Origin: Stenogyne calaminthoides
Taxonomy: Eukaryota > Streptophyta > Magnoliopsida > Lamiales > Lamiaceae
Assembly: GCA_037126765.1 (NCBI GenBank)
Contig: JBBCBC010000030.1
Location: 9,012,786-9,076,785 of the forward strand
Direction of reading: 5' to 3'
Length of the DNA: 64,000 nucleotides
Position 1 is the stretch's first letter. Each line of letters opens with the position of its first letter. The notes beneath the pieces are model-generated. The model was not told the origin of the DNA, did no database searches, and was given only the letters and a program-made list of their open reading frames with translations. A program made the translations under genes and the position numbers. Shown piece by piece: positions 11,398 to 23,613 of this stretch.

Positions 11398-14376
11398 CCA
11401 CTTGTATAAGTTACACTGGAACAGCAACATAACATCGAACCTATTAATGGTTTATTTGACTTTAAGCTGTCCCGACAAAATTCTCAGATGTTTACAACAT
11501 TAAAACGAGTTTGAGTTACATTTGGTCACTAATGTACAGGATATCATCCTTAGACAGGTTCATCTTGCCCTTGTCCCGCCTACTGTTAGCTCGGCTTTTG
11601 ATCTGGCTGCCCTCGCTGCAAATAATGCAACAATATATTCAGCTCAAACTTAATATGATCGAGGTTTCACCACAGATGTTACCGAAAAAAGTGATTGAAC
11701 ATAAGAGAGACTGTTTACTTAAATGAGCATTTGCTATTTAAACCCAACAGGGACATCAGTTCAGGCAGTAAATTACTCATATCCGCATTTATTTGTTTAA
11801 AAATTTGGGATAACATCATTTTTTGTCCATAAAAGTGTACATTTTTTCAGTTTTAGCTCTTTCACTCTATCAATTTGGTTCTGAAGTACACTTTTTTTCC
11901 CACCGTCCGTTGACTGATTTAAACAAACTATTTGGTGGTATTAATATAATTATTTAAAGTTTTTAGACTTTTAGTTAAATGTAATTATAGAAAAAAAAGA
12001 GTTGATTCCATTAGTCAACAGACGGGTCAACTGGTGGGACCAAATTTAGGAGTAAAAGCATACTTTCAAGACCATATTTTATATAAAACTCAAAATGTAA
12101 AACTTTAGGACCAAAAAACGATATTAACCCTAAAAAAAAGTTTGAGTTCTACCTTTCTCAACACGCATTTAACAATACAAGTAGGCCACTTCCCATTCAT
12201 CTGGAGACAATGTGCCTGAAATCACCATTTTTAACCCATCAACCAAAGAACATCCACAGTTGTACAATTTTAAAACAAAATAGTGGGTCCCACTTCGAAA
12301 TTAATAATTAATTTGGATGTTAATGAAAAAGATAAAAAACTTACTTTGGTCGTCTTTACCATCACCCAAGGCACCGAGTCTTCTCATGAGCTCAACATAG
12401 TCGGGTCTCTTCAAGTACTCCTCCACAAATGCATGTGAATTTTTTACAAAAACCAACTCCAGATCATACTGCATAAATATGACATTAGATCAAGTTTGTG
12501 ATTAAGCTGATAATAAATGCAGTTTCTCAATATATTGCACGTTTTTTTTTTTTTTTTCAATCTGTATCAAGAACACTAATTTATATATCTAAAAGAACAG
12601 CATAATCCAGAAGCGGAATATTAGTACCTCTTCAGCTAGTGATTTGAAAACATGAAAAAGGGACAATCCACTCAGGACAGTCAACAGCATCCTGCAAGAA
12701 AATTACCGATAGATATTTTCAAAACTAAAACTATACAGTTTGATTAAAAGGATTCCAGCTATTGGAACACATCTAGCATCAGAGAAAATAAAAGATCAGA
12801 AGGAATAGTTATGTACCTCTAGATGGAACGATGTACTTGATCCCAAAGGGACTTGAAGACTTAAATTTCTGGAAAGAGCTAAAATGGTCAAAGAGAATAT
12901 TGCAACGTGAGGCCAGCAAAACTCAAACTTTTTAAATTTGTTAGAGAATGTAGAAATTTACCTTGTTTTCAAATAGTTCATCTAAACGCGTACCAAGTAT
13001 ACACTATTGCCAAACTCTAGCTCCTTAGCTGCATTAAAAAAGGGAGATATTTATACACAAAAATCAGAAAATATATTACTTAAAAATAAAGACAGCTTAA
13101 TGAAGATCTAGTTAAACAGAGAGGCATCTGGAGTAGATTAACTCTTGCACGCTACCTGACATGATTCTATTACTGGTTCATGTAGACTACCCCAATTATT
13201 TGGGATTAAAGAATCGGCTTGTTTGTTTGGCCAAAAGAAAGAAGAAAATCTTTTCATGTGTTATAAACCATATTACTTGTCAAAATTTCAATAATCAGGT
13301 CAGCATCAGACACCACATATCCTGAATAAGACCATACTTGGATTCCTTTTTTTTCGCTCTCCTAGTACATTCGTAAAATATCAATCAAATTAGAAAGTGA
13401 AAAAACTGACAACAAGTTTACAAAAATGCATTATCCTTAGAATGTACACAAATTGAGTGGTAAAAGAGTTCATTACTTTGAACATGCATAAACTGCCCCC
13501 ATTAACTGATCAAAAGAGTGGATATTATCCTCCCAACCATCAAATTGGTAAACAAAGCAATGTGTTCAGGAGCTATACAATTTCAACACCAAACAAAGTA
13601 ACAAGGAAATAAAGAAACAACTCAAAGTAAAAATACAATTTCCAGAAACAATGTAGGTCATGAAGGACTAAGTTTAAACACTATGACGGAATCCAACAAT
13701 AGTCACCTCAGGGCAATACAAATCTACATGATAGTTTGTCGCTTTAACCAATTCACTAATTCAGCAATGCTAGTGAACTATTAATAGATTAAACTGGTGA
13801 CAAATTTACAAATTACAATATTGTAAGAGAAAATTTTAACTTTTGGTTAGATTTAACAGAAATTAACAATTAGACAGAAAGGAACCTTCTCTAAGCTTCT
13901 TGATTTATGACATTGGCATCTGGCATTGTTCGATGAAGATGCCTCCTGGTCAAGTAAAGCTGATACATTGGCCAAGGCCCGTCTGGCACGTGCCTCAGTA
14001 GACCATGAGTAATGCAATGCAAACTGCACAATTTTAGTTTTCAAGAAATTAATCCAAAACTTATAAAACTTGCATAGTAATTGTAATCTTCAATCATCAG
14101 TAGCAGAACTTAGTTTGACATTTTAAAATACAAACGCATATAAGCAGAACACATTTTAGACAAAATATTTTTTTCTCACAGATAGAAGATTACTTGATCT
14201 AGTAATTTTAAGTAGATGTTCATAATATTATCTATCTGCTAAATTAAGGCACATAATTACTAGACAAGAAAGAAAAGGGAGAAACTACTTAGTTAGAGTA
14301 GGTTTCGAATTGGTTGAAACATATTTCAGCATGAGAAACATGAAGGGATAGGGGGTACAGATATATCTGAAACTAA

Positions 14377-14844
14377 TGGTATGTTTGATTTGGGATTAGA
14401 AAACCAGATTTGGGATTTCAAAATCTAAATCTTGTGCTACTTTGGGATTCTAGAATCTAATTTCTTAAAACCTAATACATATACCTCTATAAATACCTAT
14501 ACACCCTACAAATACCATTTTGTCTCAACCCCGCTCCTTTTAATAACTCATTAATCCAGATATGATTTTTTTAATCTCACTCTTCATTTATTTATAATTT
14601 TTCACACTTTTTTTCACATTTACATCTTCCAATAGAACACACTACTCATTACAACTACAATTAACGATAATAATAATATAATAATAATACATCACAAACA
14701 CTCTTACGCATCAATTTTAGTTAAATCCTACCGTACTTAAATCTCAAAACAAACACACCCCATTACAATTAATCAAGATTTGAAATCCACTAGACTTTGA
14801 AAACGTGGTTTCAAAATCCACAAAATCTCAAATCAAACATACCC
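14377..14844. mobile_element. Second-copy PIF/Harbinger-type MITE
   Basis: Counterpart of 5004-5471 in the duplicated segment. Same 468-bp length, same ends and same TAA flanks (14374-14376 and 14845-14847). Confidence 0.7.
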
Positions 14845-15756
14845 TAAAATTTTGAACCAAAGAACAAAAATGCTAAGATTAAGAAATAAAAAGAATAGTC
14901 ACCTGACAGCTGCAAATATCAAATGGAGCATCTTCTGCCAAAACCTTATCTAGCGGAACCTGCAGCAGACAGATGGATTACTTACAGAGGTGTACGCGAT
15001 GACATGGCATTTAATTCAGCAAATCCCACATAGCACATCCCCAACTGTACAGCTTATTATAAAATTATTTGATGTGTAGACATATGCTTCAAGAATTCAG
15101 GTAACTACCCACGATTGATTTACCTCATAACAGTCTCCACATATGAGTCTGGCAGGAAAGGAGAACTTCTTCCGACGCTGGTGATGGTCTGCATCACCGT
15201 TATATCGTGTGCGGCAGTCTTCTATCTGATAATGGAACAGGCATCTTCATTATCATTTTTTATGACAAAAATATAATGTGACTAATGTCAACCTAATACT
15301 TTTACGAGAGAGTATTCAAATTTGAAACAGATTCTTCAAACATACAAGATGACGACCTTACTTTTAAGTAAACTCACTTTATTAAGAATAGTTAAAGAAA
15401 AGAAGCCACAGAATATAATTTGGAACACATACAGTACATAATTATTGGCTAGGTTTGGATTTTAAAAAATTAATTGCAAATCTAATAACTTTTCGAGAAT
15501 ATGTTGGTGAAATGCACGCTAAGCTTGGAAAGCTTGATTTGAGTATCATTTGGAAATTGATATGAGCTTAAACGTATCTAAGAATTGGAATAATAATTAC
15601 AATCATGTTTAGAGAGATCAGATACTCATGTTCTGTTTGGTTTCCCCGATGATTAACACAAATATAGAACCGTTCACTTGCTAAATCAGTAAATTTTCTG
15701 TTTCCCATAAGCAATTCACTTATGTTCTGAATTCTTTATAAGAAACAGGATGTTCA

Positions 15757-16390
15757 AACCATAGTTGTTAGGGGCTAGAGGTGCATATAAGCTTAAGGGG
15801 CCTTTAGCGCCCGAGGCGTAGACGCGCCGCTTCATGAACATAGGCAGAAAAATGTTTAGAAGAAAATAATACCGTGCGATTATTTGAGAAATAATTATCC
15901 AAAATAAATCAAGATTTGTCAAATCTTTTGCTATGGAAAGAAGATACAATCATATCTGAATATGTGAAGTTCAAAACACGGCATATGTGAAGATACAATC
16001 ACATCTCTTACAATGGGAATATGTGAAGTTCAAAACACGGCATAAATCATAAAAGAGTGAAGATTCAAAAAAGTAAAAGAGAAATGACGGCAGCTGATCT
16101 GTTTCTTCTTTCATTTACCAAGTTCCCCTTAAACCCTAGGCCAGAATTCTTCTAGTTTATGATTCTGTTGCTCTTTTCTGGGTTTTTATATCTAAAACTT
16201 GTTTTATATCTTAAAATTTGTACACAAAACATGTTTTGAGCAGATCTGCAAAGTTCAGAGGTGCAGAAAAGGCGCAAAAGAGGCGTTCTGAGAAATGCGC
16301 CCACCTCAGCCTTGAAAAGGCGCGAACCTTGGAGCACCCTGCGCCACACTTCTTGGGCCCACCAGCCCGCCGCCTCTAACAACTATGGTT
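15757..16390. mobile_element. Second-copy GC-rich foldback element
   Basis: Counterpart of 6384-7017. Several GC-rich strings differ (GGGGCGAGAGG versus GGGGCTAGAGG, AAGCGCAAGG versus AAGCTTAAGG), again at CG dinucleotides. Confidence 0.5.
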
Positions 16391-19300
16391 CATACTAATA
16401 ATCATATATAATTATGCAAAAAGTTACATTTTGCCCACAAAACAACACTCTATTAGTTATTGCTGACGAGAAAATATTGTGTGTTGAGAATCAAGCTACT
16501 TTAAAAACCAGGTTTTGGATTTACGAATCTAAATCCGGTTCTACTTTGTGATTTTTGAAATCCGGATGCATAAAATCACTACTACAGTACCTATAAACCT
16601 GATTATCAGTTATCACACTTCAAATACAATCAATTCTCTCTCCTTACACTTTTACATATTTAAATCATAACCCACACCATCCAATCATTACAATCAAACC
16701 TAACAACAATATAATAATACAACATCATTCACTCTTACACATACCTTACTCTACTCAAAATTTCAAAACAAACGCTCACCTTACTGTATATCAGGATTTC
16801 AAAATCCCCTAGTTCAAAAACCGGTTTCTAAAAACCACTTAAAACCTAAAACAAACATCACCCTAGTGTTTGAAGTTCCCTAAATTTGTTTCCCCATCAG
16901 CACCAAAATTCAGGGAATCAAGAGATATACGGAATCCATTATTTGTGGAAGGGGTACGGATGAGGATAACCAACAACAACATTTAAAGTGACATAAAAGG
17001 GCAATGTCACATGGTACATGGTTTTGGTGCCTCTCACAATAATAATCAATACGTTCGACAGAAGTTGCACACACTAGAGAGAGAGAGAGGGAGAAGCAGA
17101 CGAACATTAAGTAGAGCTCAGCAATACCAAAAAAGCAAACTGAGATCAATGTTGCACTAAAATTTTGACAATTGGGTAACAAAAGGCAGTTAAAGGATTG
17201 AAACCTTACCGAGCCCTCTGCTATATCTATGCCAACATAATATCCAATCTTTGCTTTGTCCCATTTGATCAGATCACCACCCTGTTTGAATTAAAAACCC
17301 AAGCAAAAGACAAAAAACGAATCATAAGCTTATACAAATGTCCAACGCTTTTTTAAAATTCAAGCTCTTGTAACACCTTTCCACAGGCCAGATCAAGAAC
17401 TGCATCTCCTCTTTTTGCATATAGTTGAATCAAGACACTCTTTATCTGTTGAATTGAAACATGCAGTAAGACTCGGTTTCCTTTAAACTTTCTTGATTTA
17501 TGTTTCACATTAGATTTAAAAACGGTTTATATAATTATGTCACGTTTGGTAATTTAGTTGTAAACCTGGGAAATGTGCTACAATAAATTTCGTAAGTACC
17601 CAGTTATTAAGCTTTTTCAAGTGAATAATAGGGCTGGCTTCTCGTTCTTCAAGTGTCTGATTCGTTCTTGCACTGTAATGATCAGCCACTTTCCTTGCAT
17701 ATATCTTGGTACTATCATCCTCCAAAAATTGGGAATCACCTAACAACAGCAACATGAACTTTAAATTTCCCCAAAAAAAATAAATAAATATGATCTGAAA
17801 CAGAGTATCACAATGTAGCAGAAAATAGAAACTTCTTTTCCTTATCCCAACACCTGTTCCTAAACCTTGACACCCAACTCCACAAAACAAAAAAAAACCC
17901 ATAAAAAGGTGGGGATTTTTGTCAGCTTTTCTTGAAACCCCCAATTTAATTTCAGTCTAATTCCAATCCTGAATCAAAATCAAAGGTAAGAACCCACATA
18001 AAATTCTCAAAACCAAATCCTTTTCAACAAAGAAACGGAAAGGGGAATATGCATCACTCTAATTCCAAATTCGAATAAAGCAGGGAAAATTTACCTTCAG
18101 GGTTGTACTTGACTTTGGACTGAGGAGGTCCATAAGAAGCCGAGGGAGAAGAATCTTGATAACCTCGCTTCATCTCTATATATTATATATTATATATTAA
18201 TTAAATGTATGATCTGGAAAACTGGTACCGATGACTGAGAAGGGTTTGTAGTGTTTTTTCGATTGTAAAATTATTCAGGGTTATTATGCCTCTATGTATG
18301 AATGGATGGGAGGAAGAATAAGGAAGAGCCGAGGGGGCTAACAAAAGATTAAACAAGTATCTACCCAGGTGAGATTTTCCTTCTTGCCAATTTCTTTATT
18401 TATTTATCTTTTTCTCTTTCCCTTGTATTCTTTTCTAGCAGTTGTGGTGCTCGACAAAATTTAGTGAAAATTAATTAAACAATGTTTTATTAGGATTCTA
18501 ATGTCAAAGATAAAATAATTATTCAACCATTATTTAACAAATAAAATCATTAATTATAGTTTAATAATTATCTAAAAGTTTCAAATATAATTTTAAGGTT
18601 TAGGTGTTAGATGCACGGGTACGGCCAAGACCATTTATAAGTGTATTTTAGTAAACACGCAACTTTGTTATGTTGAAAAGTGTGACTTATTTTACACAAA
18701 AAAGTCAAAATTAATATGAGAACATAGTTGCATCTTACATTTGGAATAGTTGCACATTTCTATTTTGTATAGTTGCACGCTTAAAATGCACTATGAGTGA
18801 ACAGTGCACCCGGGTGCACATGAGACTCACTCTAATTTTAATATTTATAATTTTATTTAATGATTTTATTTGTCTTGCAAATATATATTAGGAGATATGA
18901 TTTGTTATCAAGTATAATTTTTTGGAAATTTTCAAAATATGTAAAAGTTATTGAGATTCTTGAAAAGAGACATTTTTTAGATGCATAGCCCATATACGTA
19001 GAGGCAAGTCGCCTCACACTTTCAACCCATATTACATTAAGTTGATCCAATTAAAAATCCCCAACGTACACCCAAATTGAGACGCTGAGAATTGATAACA
19101 GGTTTATAACGTCGATCTCTAAATTTGTGGTTTGAACTAAGTTGGATGAGAGAGAAGAATTATGATCTAGTATATGATTTCATTTTTCGATGCATACGGG
19201 AGAGACGCCTCCCGTTCCGATTCAATTTGTTTCTTATATATTTATGTGCAAGATGATCTTGTTGTCTCTCATCATTCAACTGCGTTTTTTTCTCGAGAAA

Positions 19301-19750
19301 TTGAAGGTCATACTGCCTAAGTACTGCCTTTGTTCTTGATCAAGGTTTTTTCAAGCGTTTTGGATTACATGTAATCGACATAACATGAATTTGAAATAAT
19401 TATTTTGTCAAATCAATTTGTTGATTGACGGATTAATTCCTATCTTGTTTGTAATTATTAGAATAGTTAGTTGTTTATTGTATGTGTTTAACAACACAAT
19501 TCACAATTGAGATGTGATGCTCATATAATTGAACTGTATTGTAAGTTTGGGTAGCTGGAATAAGATTAGGTTGTGGACTGTGTTCTCGTTTGATGATAAA
19601 TTGTGCAATTAATTTCAAGGTTGAAATATTAGAAGGTTGGGTTGATTTTAATACTGAGTCTCTCATTTATTTCTTATCAGTTATAACTGATTTCAGGAGT
19701 ATCATATATTTTTTCAAGAGTATGCAAAAATATCTAATATACGATACATA

Positions 19751-20072
19751 ATATTCCCTTGATCCCGTTCTTATTTGAACATTTGCCCAAAACGTGCGTC
19801 TCTTATTTAATTGAACATTTCCTTAAATAATAATAGAACAACTTTGTATTTTTTACAGAACACCTTCAATCATCTCAACATTACACAATATGTCATTAAT
19901 TTTCTCACACTAAAATCAAATGTATCTCCTTTAATTTACACAAATTTCATTATTTTACCATTCAACTTTCATTAAAAAGAAAATTTATCCCTTTTAATAC
20001 TAATAAATAACTTTTACTTTAAAATATGTGCAAATAGTAAATGTTCAAATAAGAGAGGGGTAGAAGGAGTAT
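19751..20072. mobile_element. Second-copy Stowaway-like MITE
   Basis: Counterpart of 10383-10704 with the same terminal inverted repeats and interior. Confidence 0.6.
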
Positions 20073-20319
20073 TAGAGTATCAAGAATCCCAAGAAGAGTA
20101 TCAAATATCTCGTCAGTAGTACCATTATAATTAAAATTCCAACGGCCTTTGTTTTTTAGTTCTCGTGGAGTATTAATTGTGTATTAATTTCCAAATCAAC
20201 CTATTTTATTTAGTAAAATTCACAAAAAATTTAACGTGATAGTTTACATATGTTAAAATTAGAGTATCAAGAGTGCTAGATATATGTTCAACAGTGTCAA
20301 ATATTTTGACAAGAGTAAC

Positions 20320-21755
20320 TGTTAGGATATTTTAGTTTTGATAAATTATGCCAAAACATTATCAACTTGTATTTTTGAAGCTAATCTACAGATAACAAGT
20401 TGAGGGGGAACGAGAGAACAAATTGAGGGGAACTCAATTTAAATCGATTTAAGATGATCGAGATCAGACGAGGCTGCAGACGAGGCTGATCGAGATCGAT
20501 GATCTGAAGAAAATGCAGCTGAAATTCTGATGCAGTTTGGTTGATGCTGCTTTGTCGATGCCCAGCTGACCTGATGTGACGCACCAGACCGAGCTGACCT
20601 GATGCTGCTGACCAGATGCAGCTGACCAGATGCAGCTGACCTGATGTTGCTGGATCATGGGTGCAGACCTTTTGATGTTCACGGAGATCAGATGTGACCG
20701 ATGCTCGATGACCAGATCAGAAGCGACCAGATGCTGCTGACCGAAGCTGATCTACCGATCAGTTGATCAGATCAGGAGACCAGAAATCTGCAGACCAGAT
20801 TTCTACAGACCAGAAATCTGCAGACCAGATTTCTACAGACCAGATTTCTGCAGACCAGAAATCTGCATACCAGATCAAACGACCAGAATCAGAAGAGCTG
20901 AACAGTAATAAGACGAGCTGAAATCAGATCCGTTAGACACACAAAAGCAGCTGGCCAATAAGAAGACAACACACATATTGATGTGACATAAAAAAGCAAA
21001 AGGAAAAGTGCAAAAGGACAAAGAAAAACTGGAAGTTATTAGTATGGATTTGAATATTACTTTCCAACGGTAATATTTAAATCCACACTATAAATACATT
21101 GCACTATCTTCAAAAGAAGATAATGGAGGATCTGCAAAGTGAAATTAAAGCCAAATATTCAAGCAACTCCATTCAAGAACACAGAGCATTAAATATCCAA
21201 ATTTACCCAAGAGTGTTCTTCATTGTATCTAAGCATAAATGCCATATCCTAAGCTTAGAGAGATTTTCCCATCCTTAGCATTGAGGCTAAACAAATGTAA
21301 GGGAAAATCTCAACCTAGTTGGAAACCAAACAAACCTTACCCAAATCAGTCGGTTAAGTTTGTAGGTGAGTGTGAACTCTGTAAACATCTAGCAATCCCA
21401 AAAGGGAAGGGGTGCAATCCCATGAGGGTGATAAGTCCCGCTTTGAGTGTGAACTCGGTAAACATCTGTTGGGTGTTGGACTAACACGTTAAACTAAGTC
21501 CAGTTGGTTAAGTAGGTGCCCCTGTTGATAGGGAAGAGTGGATGTAGGAGTTGGACTCTGAACCACTATAAAATCGTGTGTTCTTTACTGCTTTATGTTC
21601 TTACTTGCCATATTCATTTGATTATAAGCAAAACACACACATCGTTCTTAAAAGCAAAAAATCTGGAATCACTCTGCCCTCACCCCTGTTTTATATGCAT
21701 TGAATGAAATGTTTGCTTCCGCAAGCGCAAAATCGGTTTTAATCGGGACCTCACA
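20320..21755. mobile_element. Solo LTR of a Ty1/copia-type element
   Basis: Begins TGTTAGGATATTTTAGTTTT and ends GGGACCTCACA, the TG...CA boundaries of an LTR, and is flanked by a 5-bp duplication GTAAC (20315-20319 and 21756-21760). A TATA box (TATAAATA, 21089-21096) and the tract GAACCACTATAAAATCGTG near 21560 resemble the GAACCACTATAACTTGCTG tract in the long LTR at 40583-42545, suggesting a related lineage. No primer binding site, gag or pol follows, so this is a 1436-bp solo LTR left by recombination. Confidence 0.8.
20520..20890. repeat. Degenerate GACCAGAT / GCTGACC minisatellite inside the solo LTR
   Basis: Tandem short units such as GCTGACCAGATGCA and AGACCAGAAATCTGCAG / AGACCAGATTTCTACAG, about 17 bp in the better-preserved right half (20780-20870), alternating between AAATCTG and ATTTCTAC versions. 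Confidence 0.75.
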
Positions 21756-21760
21756 GTAAC

Positions 21761-22625
21761 ATATTTGATCAGGAGTATCAAAATAGTCTATTACCACTTA
21801 AATTGATCCAAAACATCGAAATTGACATTTTATTATTTTATTATCTAACAAAATAACATTAAGTCAAAAAATACATTATTATACGTTAAATTCAAAAATA
21901 CCAAATAATTAGTCAGGAATATCAAATATTTGGTCAAGAGTATCAAAATCATTCATGTTGATCAAAATTATATAAAAACTGTTATACTGATATCATATTT
22001 CATAAAAAATATATAATACATTATTTTGTTAACGTTTAAAGCATCAAGAATCTCTTATTGTGTTATATCATCACATTTCATTTTAAAGTATCAAAAATTC
22101 CTCCAGATGTATCAGATTCCTGACCAGGAGTATCAGAACCAAGTAAATCAAGCATGACTCATGATTAATATAATATTTGTAGAAACCATAAAGTATCAAA
22201 TATTTTGTCTGGAGTATCAATATATCTATCAAAGGTATCAAAAATATAATATTGTATTCAATAAGGCAGATTCACAGAAAAAGTCATATTAAGAAAGAAC
22301 GTGGTCATCCTTCAAGATCCTAATTTCTCCTTGAATCCAAAAACAACAATCTGACATGTGAAGGTCAATGAATAATATTACAGTTAAGTACTTTTCATAT
22401 CAATGCAACCAAATATGGTAATAAGTATATAAACATGATGAATGTATATATGGTTCACAACTAGTTCTTTAACGTTATACATGATTTTTCTCCTTATTCT
22501 TCTTCTTCTTAAGCTCTGCTTTCGCTCCTCTTTGTCTGCTTGCATCTCTACTAAAAAAGATTTTTGCAGAAGTATCGGATTATACATTAAGAGTATCAAA
22601 TATTTGAACAAGAGTATTATGAGAC
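21761..22625. repeat. Irregular GAGTATCAAATATTT repeat field
   Basis: At least ten scattered copies of a degenerate motif near GAGTATCAAATATTTGGTCA, for example at about 21771, 21915, 21938, 22086, 22127, 22191, 22212, 22232, 22570, 22591 and 22611. The same motif occurs at 10329-10360, 10706-10760 and 20261-20319, so the field was continuous before the solo LTR inserted. Spacing is irregular, from about 20 to over 100 bp. No coding function is supported. Confidence 0.6.
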
Positions 22626-23047
22626 AATTGTGAAAATTGTTTATTACCTTACTTTCTTCCTTTGCAGCTTTTTTGTTCTTCACAGCTCCTCATATGTCCT
22701 TTATATTATACATAGTACTTGTTTGAGATGTCTTTCGTACTGTTTAGGAGTGTGTTGACGACCACTCTTTACAACAGCTACTCTTTCATTGAATAAACAA
22801 TTGCCAAAATATCTTACATTCAAGAGTGTAGAACACAAGTAGGATTGATCCAATTTATTTAACCCTATCTGGATTCGGAGTTAAATCTGATGCAAAAGTG
22901 AGACAACAAAAACGTGTCTCTCGCAAACAACTAAAATAGGACCGAAGCACACAGACAAAAACATAATTCTTATTTAAAAAAAAAAATACAACAGAGACTA
23001 CATATCAGCCTATTCATCAATCATTCAAGTTGAGCTTAACCAGAATA
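22626..23047. other. Gene-free stretch before the CACTA element
   Basis: AT-rich sequence with no supported exon, RNA gene or transposon end. It ends in the GTA target site of the CACTA element. Confidence 0.5.
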
Positions 23048-23050
23048 GTA

Positions 23051-23425
23051 CACTACAAAAAAGGCACGTTTTAACGACAAAAATTAGCAACAATTAACGA
23101 GGCCGTCAGTAATAGCGATAATTTTGTCGACGGTTTTAGTCAAACCGTCAAAATCACAACATTTAGCGACGGATTATAAAACCGTCGGCGTCAGCGACGG
23201 ATTATAAAATTGTCGACGTCAACGACGGTTTACCGACGGTTCATCGACGGATAGTCCGAATCGACAGTATTAGTGATGGACTTAGCGACAGTTTTTTGAA
23301 AACCGTCGCTACACTTTGCAGAAAATGAAGAGATACGCCCGGCGAGATCACTTTGTTGGGATGCGGTGTCATTAATTTTGGTAGACTTTAGCGACGGTTT
23401 TTTTAAATCCGTCGCTAAATCCAAT
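23051..23425. repeat. 5' subterminal CGACGG array of the CACTA element
   Basis: More than a dozen CGACGG / CCGTCG hexamers in both orientations, many paired as GCGACGGnTTATAAAACCGTCG-like hairpins. In CACTA elements such arrays are the binding sites of the TNPA-type protein; that role is inferred from the family. Confidence 0.8.
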
Positions 23426-23435
23426 TATATAAATA
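23426..23435 (+). promoter_or_regulatory. Probable TATA box of the CACTA internal gene
   Basis: TATATAAATA directly after the 5' subterminal array and about 180 bp before the ATG at 23614. A 5'-UTR intron is likely, because the ATG follows a TTTATTTAG acceptor directly and a CACG|GTACTA donor lies near 23520. Confidence 0.5.
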
Positions 23436-23613
23436 CACGCCCAGCCTGCCCATTTGTTTCATCAATCAAATCAGAAAGTAATACAAACAAGCCTCGTTCA
23501 TCTGTATTCTTCGATATTCACGGTACTACTTTAATTATTTTTTCGTATATTTATTTATATTTAATTTTATTTTATATAATATAATTAATATATAAATTTC
23601 ATATTTTATTTAG

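Larger units (their letters stand above)
11516..18173 (-). pseudogene. Disrupted duplicate of the cap guanine-N7 methyltransferase gene (likely assembly artefact)
   Basis: All 13 exons of the 2146-8810 gene recur, with start codon at 18173-18171 and stop at 11518-11516. Exons 1 to 6 look unchanged, but exons 7 to 13 carry lesions absent from the first copy. These are lost or replaced bases at three CG sites in exon 7 (13900-13955), insertions in exon 8 (about 12981-12991), exon 9 (about 12830) and an A-run in exon 10 (12654-12658), a premature TAA in exon 12 (12169-12171) and an extra T in exon 13 (11596-11599). Taken literally this is a pseudogene. Because the lesions sit at CG sites and homopolymers and pile up at a contig end, I infer consensus errors in the same single gene. 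It should not be counted as a paralogue. Confidence 0.75.
11398..20268. repeat. Second copy of 2028-10897, probable unmerged contig overlap
   Basis: Collinear with 2028-10897 over its whole length (8870 versus 8871 bases) and includes every exon and MITE of that segment. It begins at the first base after the gap, and its counterpart ends at the last base before the gap. Differences are mostly small indels and changes at CG dinucleotides or homopolymers, dense near the contig start (11.4-14 kb) and at 18.6-19.4 kb, almost absent elsewhere. This pattern is better explained by assembly than by an old duplication. Confidence 0.85.

Noticed and set aside
10835..11435. Several long open frames across the gap on both strands
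   Set aside because: They consist almost entirely of undefined residues from the 500 N and have no real coding content.
11398..20268. Tandem gene duplication followed by pseudogenisation of one cap methyltransferase copy
   Set aside because: Both boundaries coincide with contig ends at a nominal gap, introns and MITEs are almost identical, and the lesions follow sequencing-error contexts rather than mutation patterns.
22384..22683. Minus-strand 99-codon ORF rich in Lys and Glu
   Set aside because: No homology I can recognise, AT-rich low-complexity sequence overlapping the GAGTATC repeat field, and no splice or promoter support.
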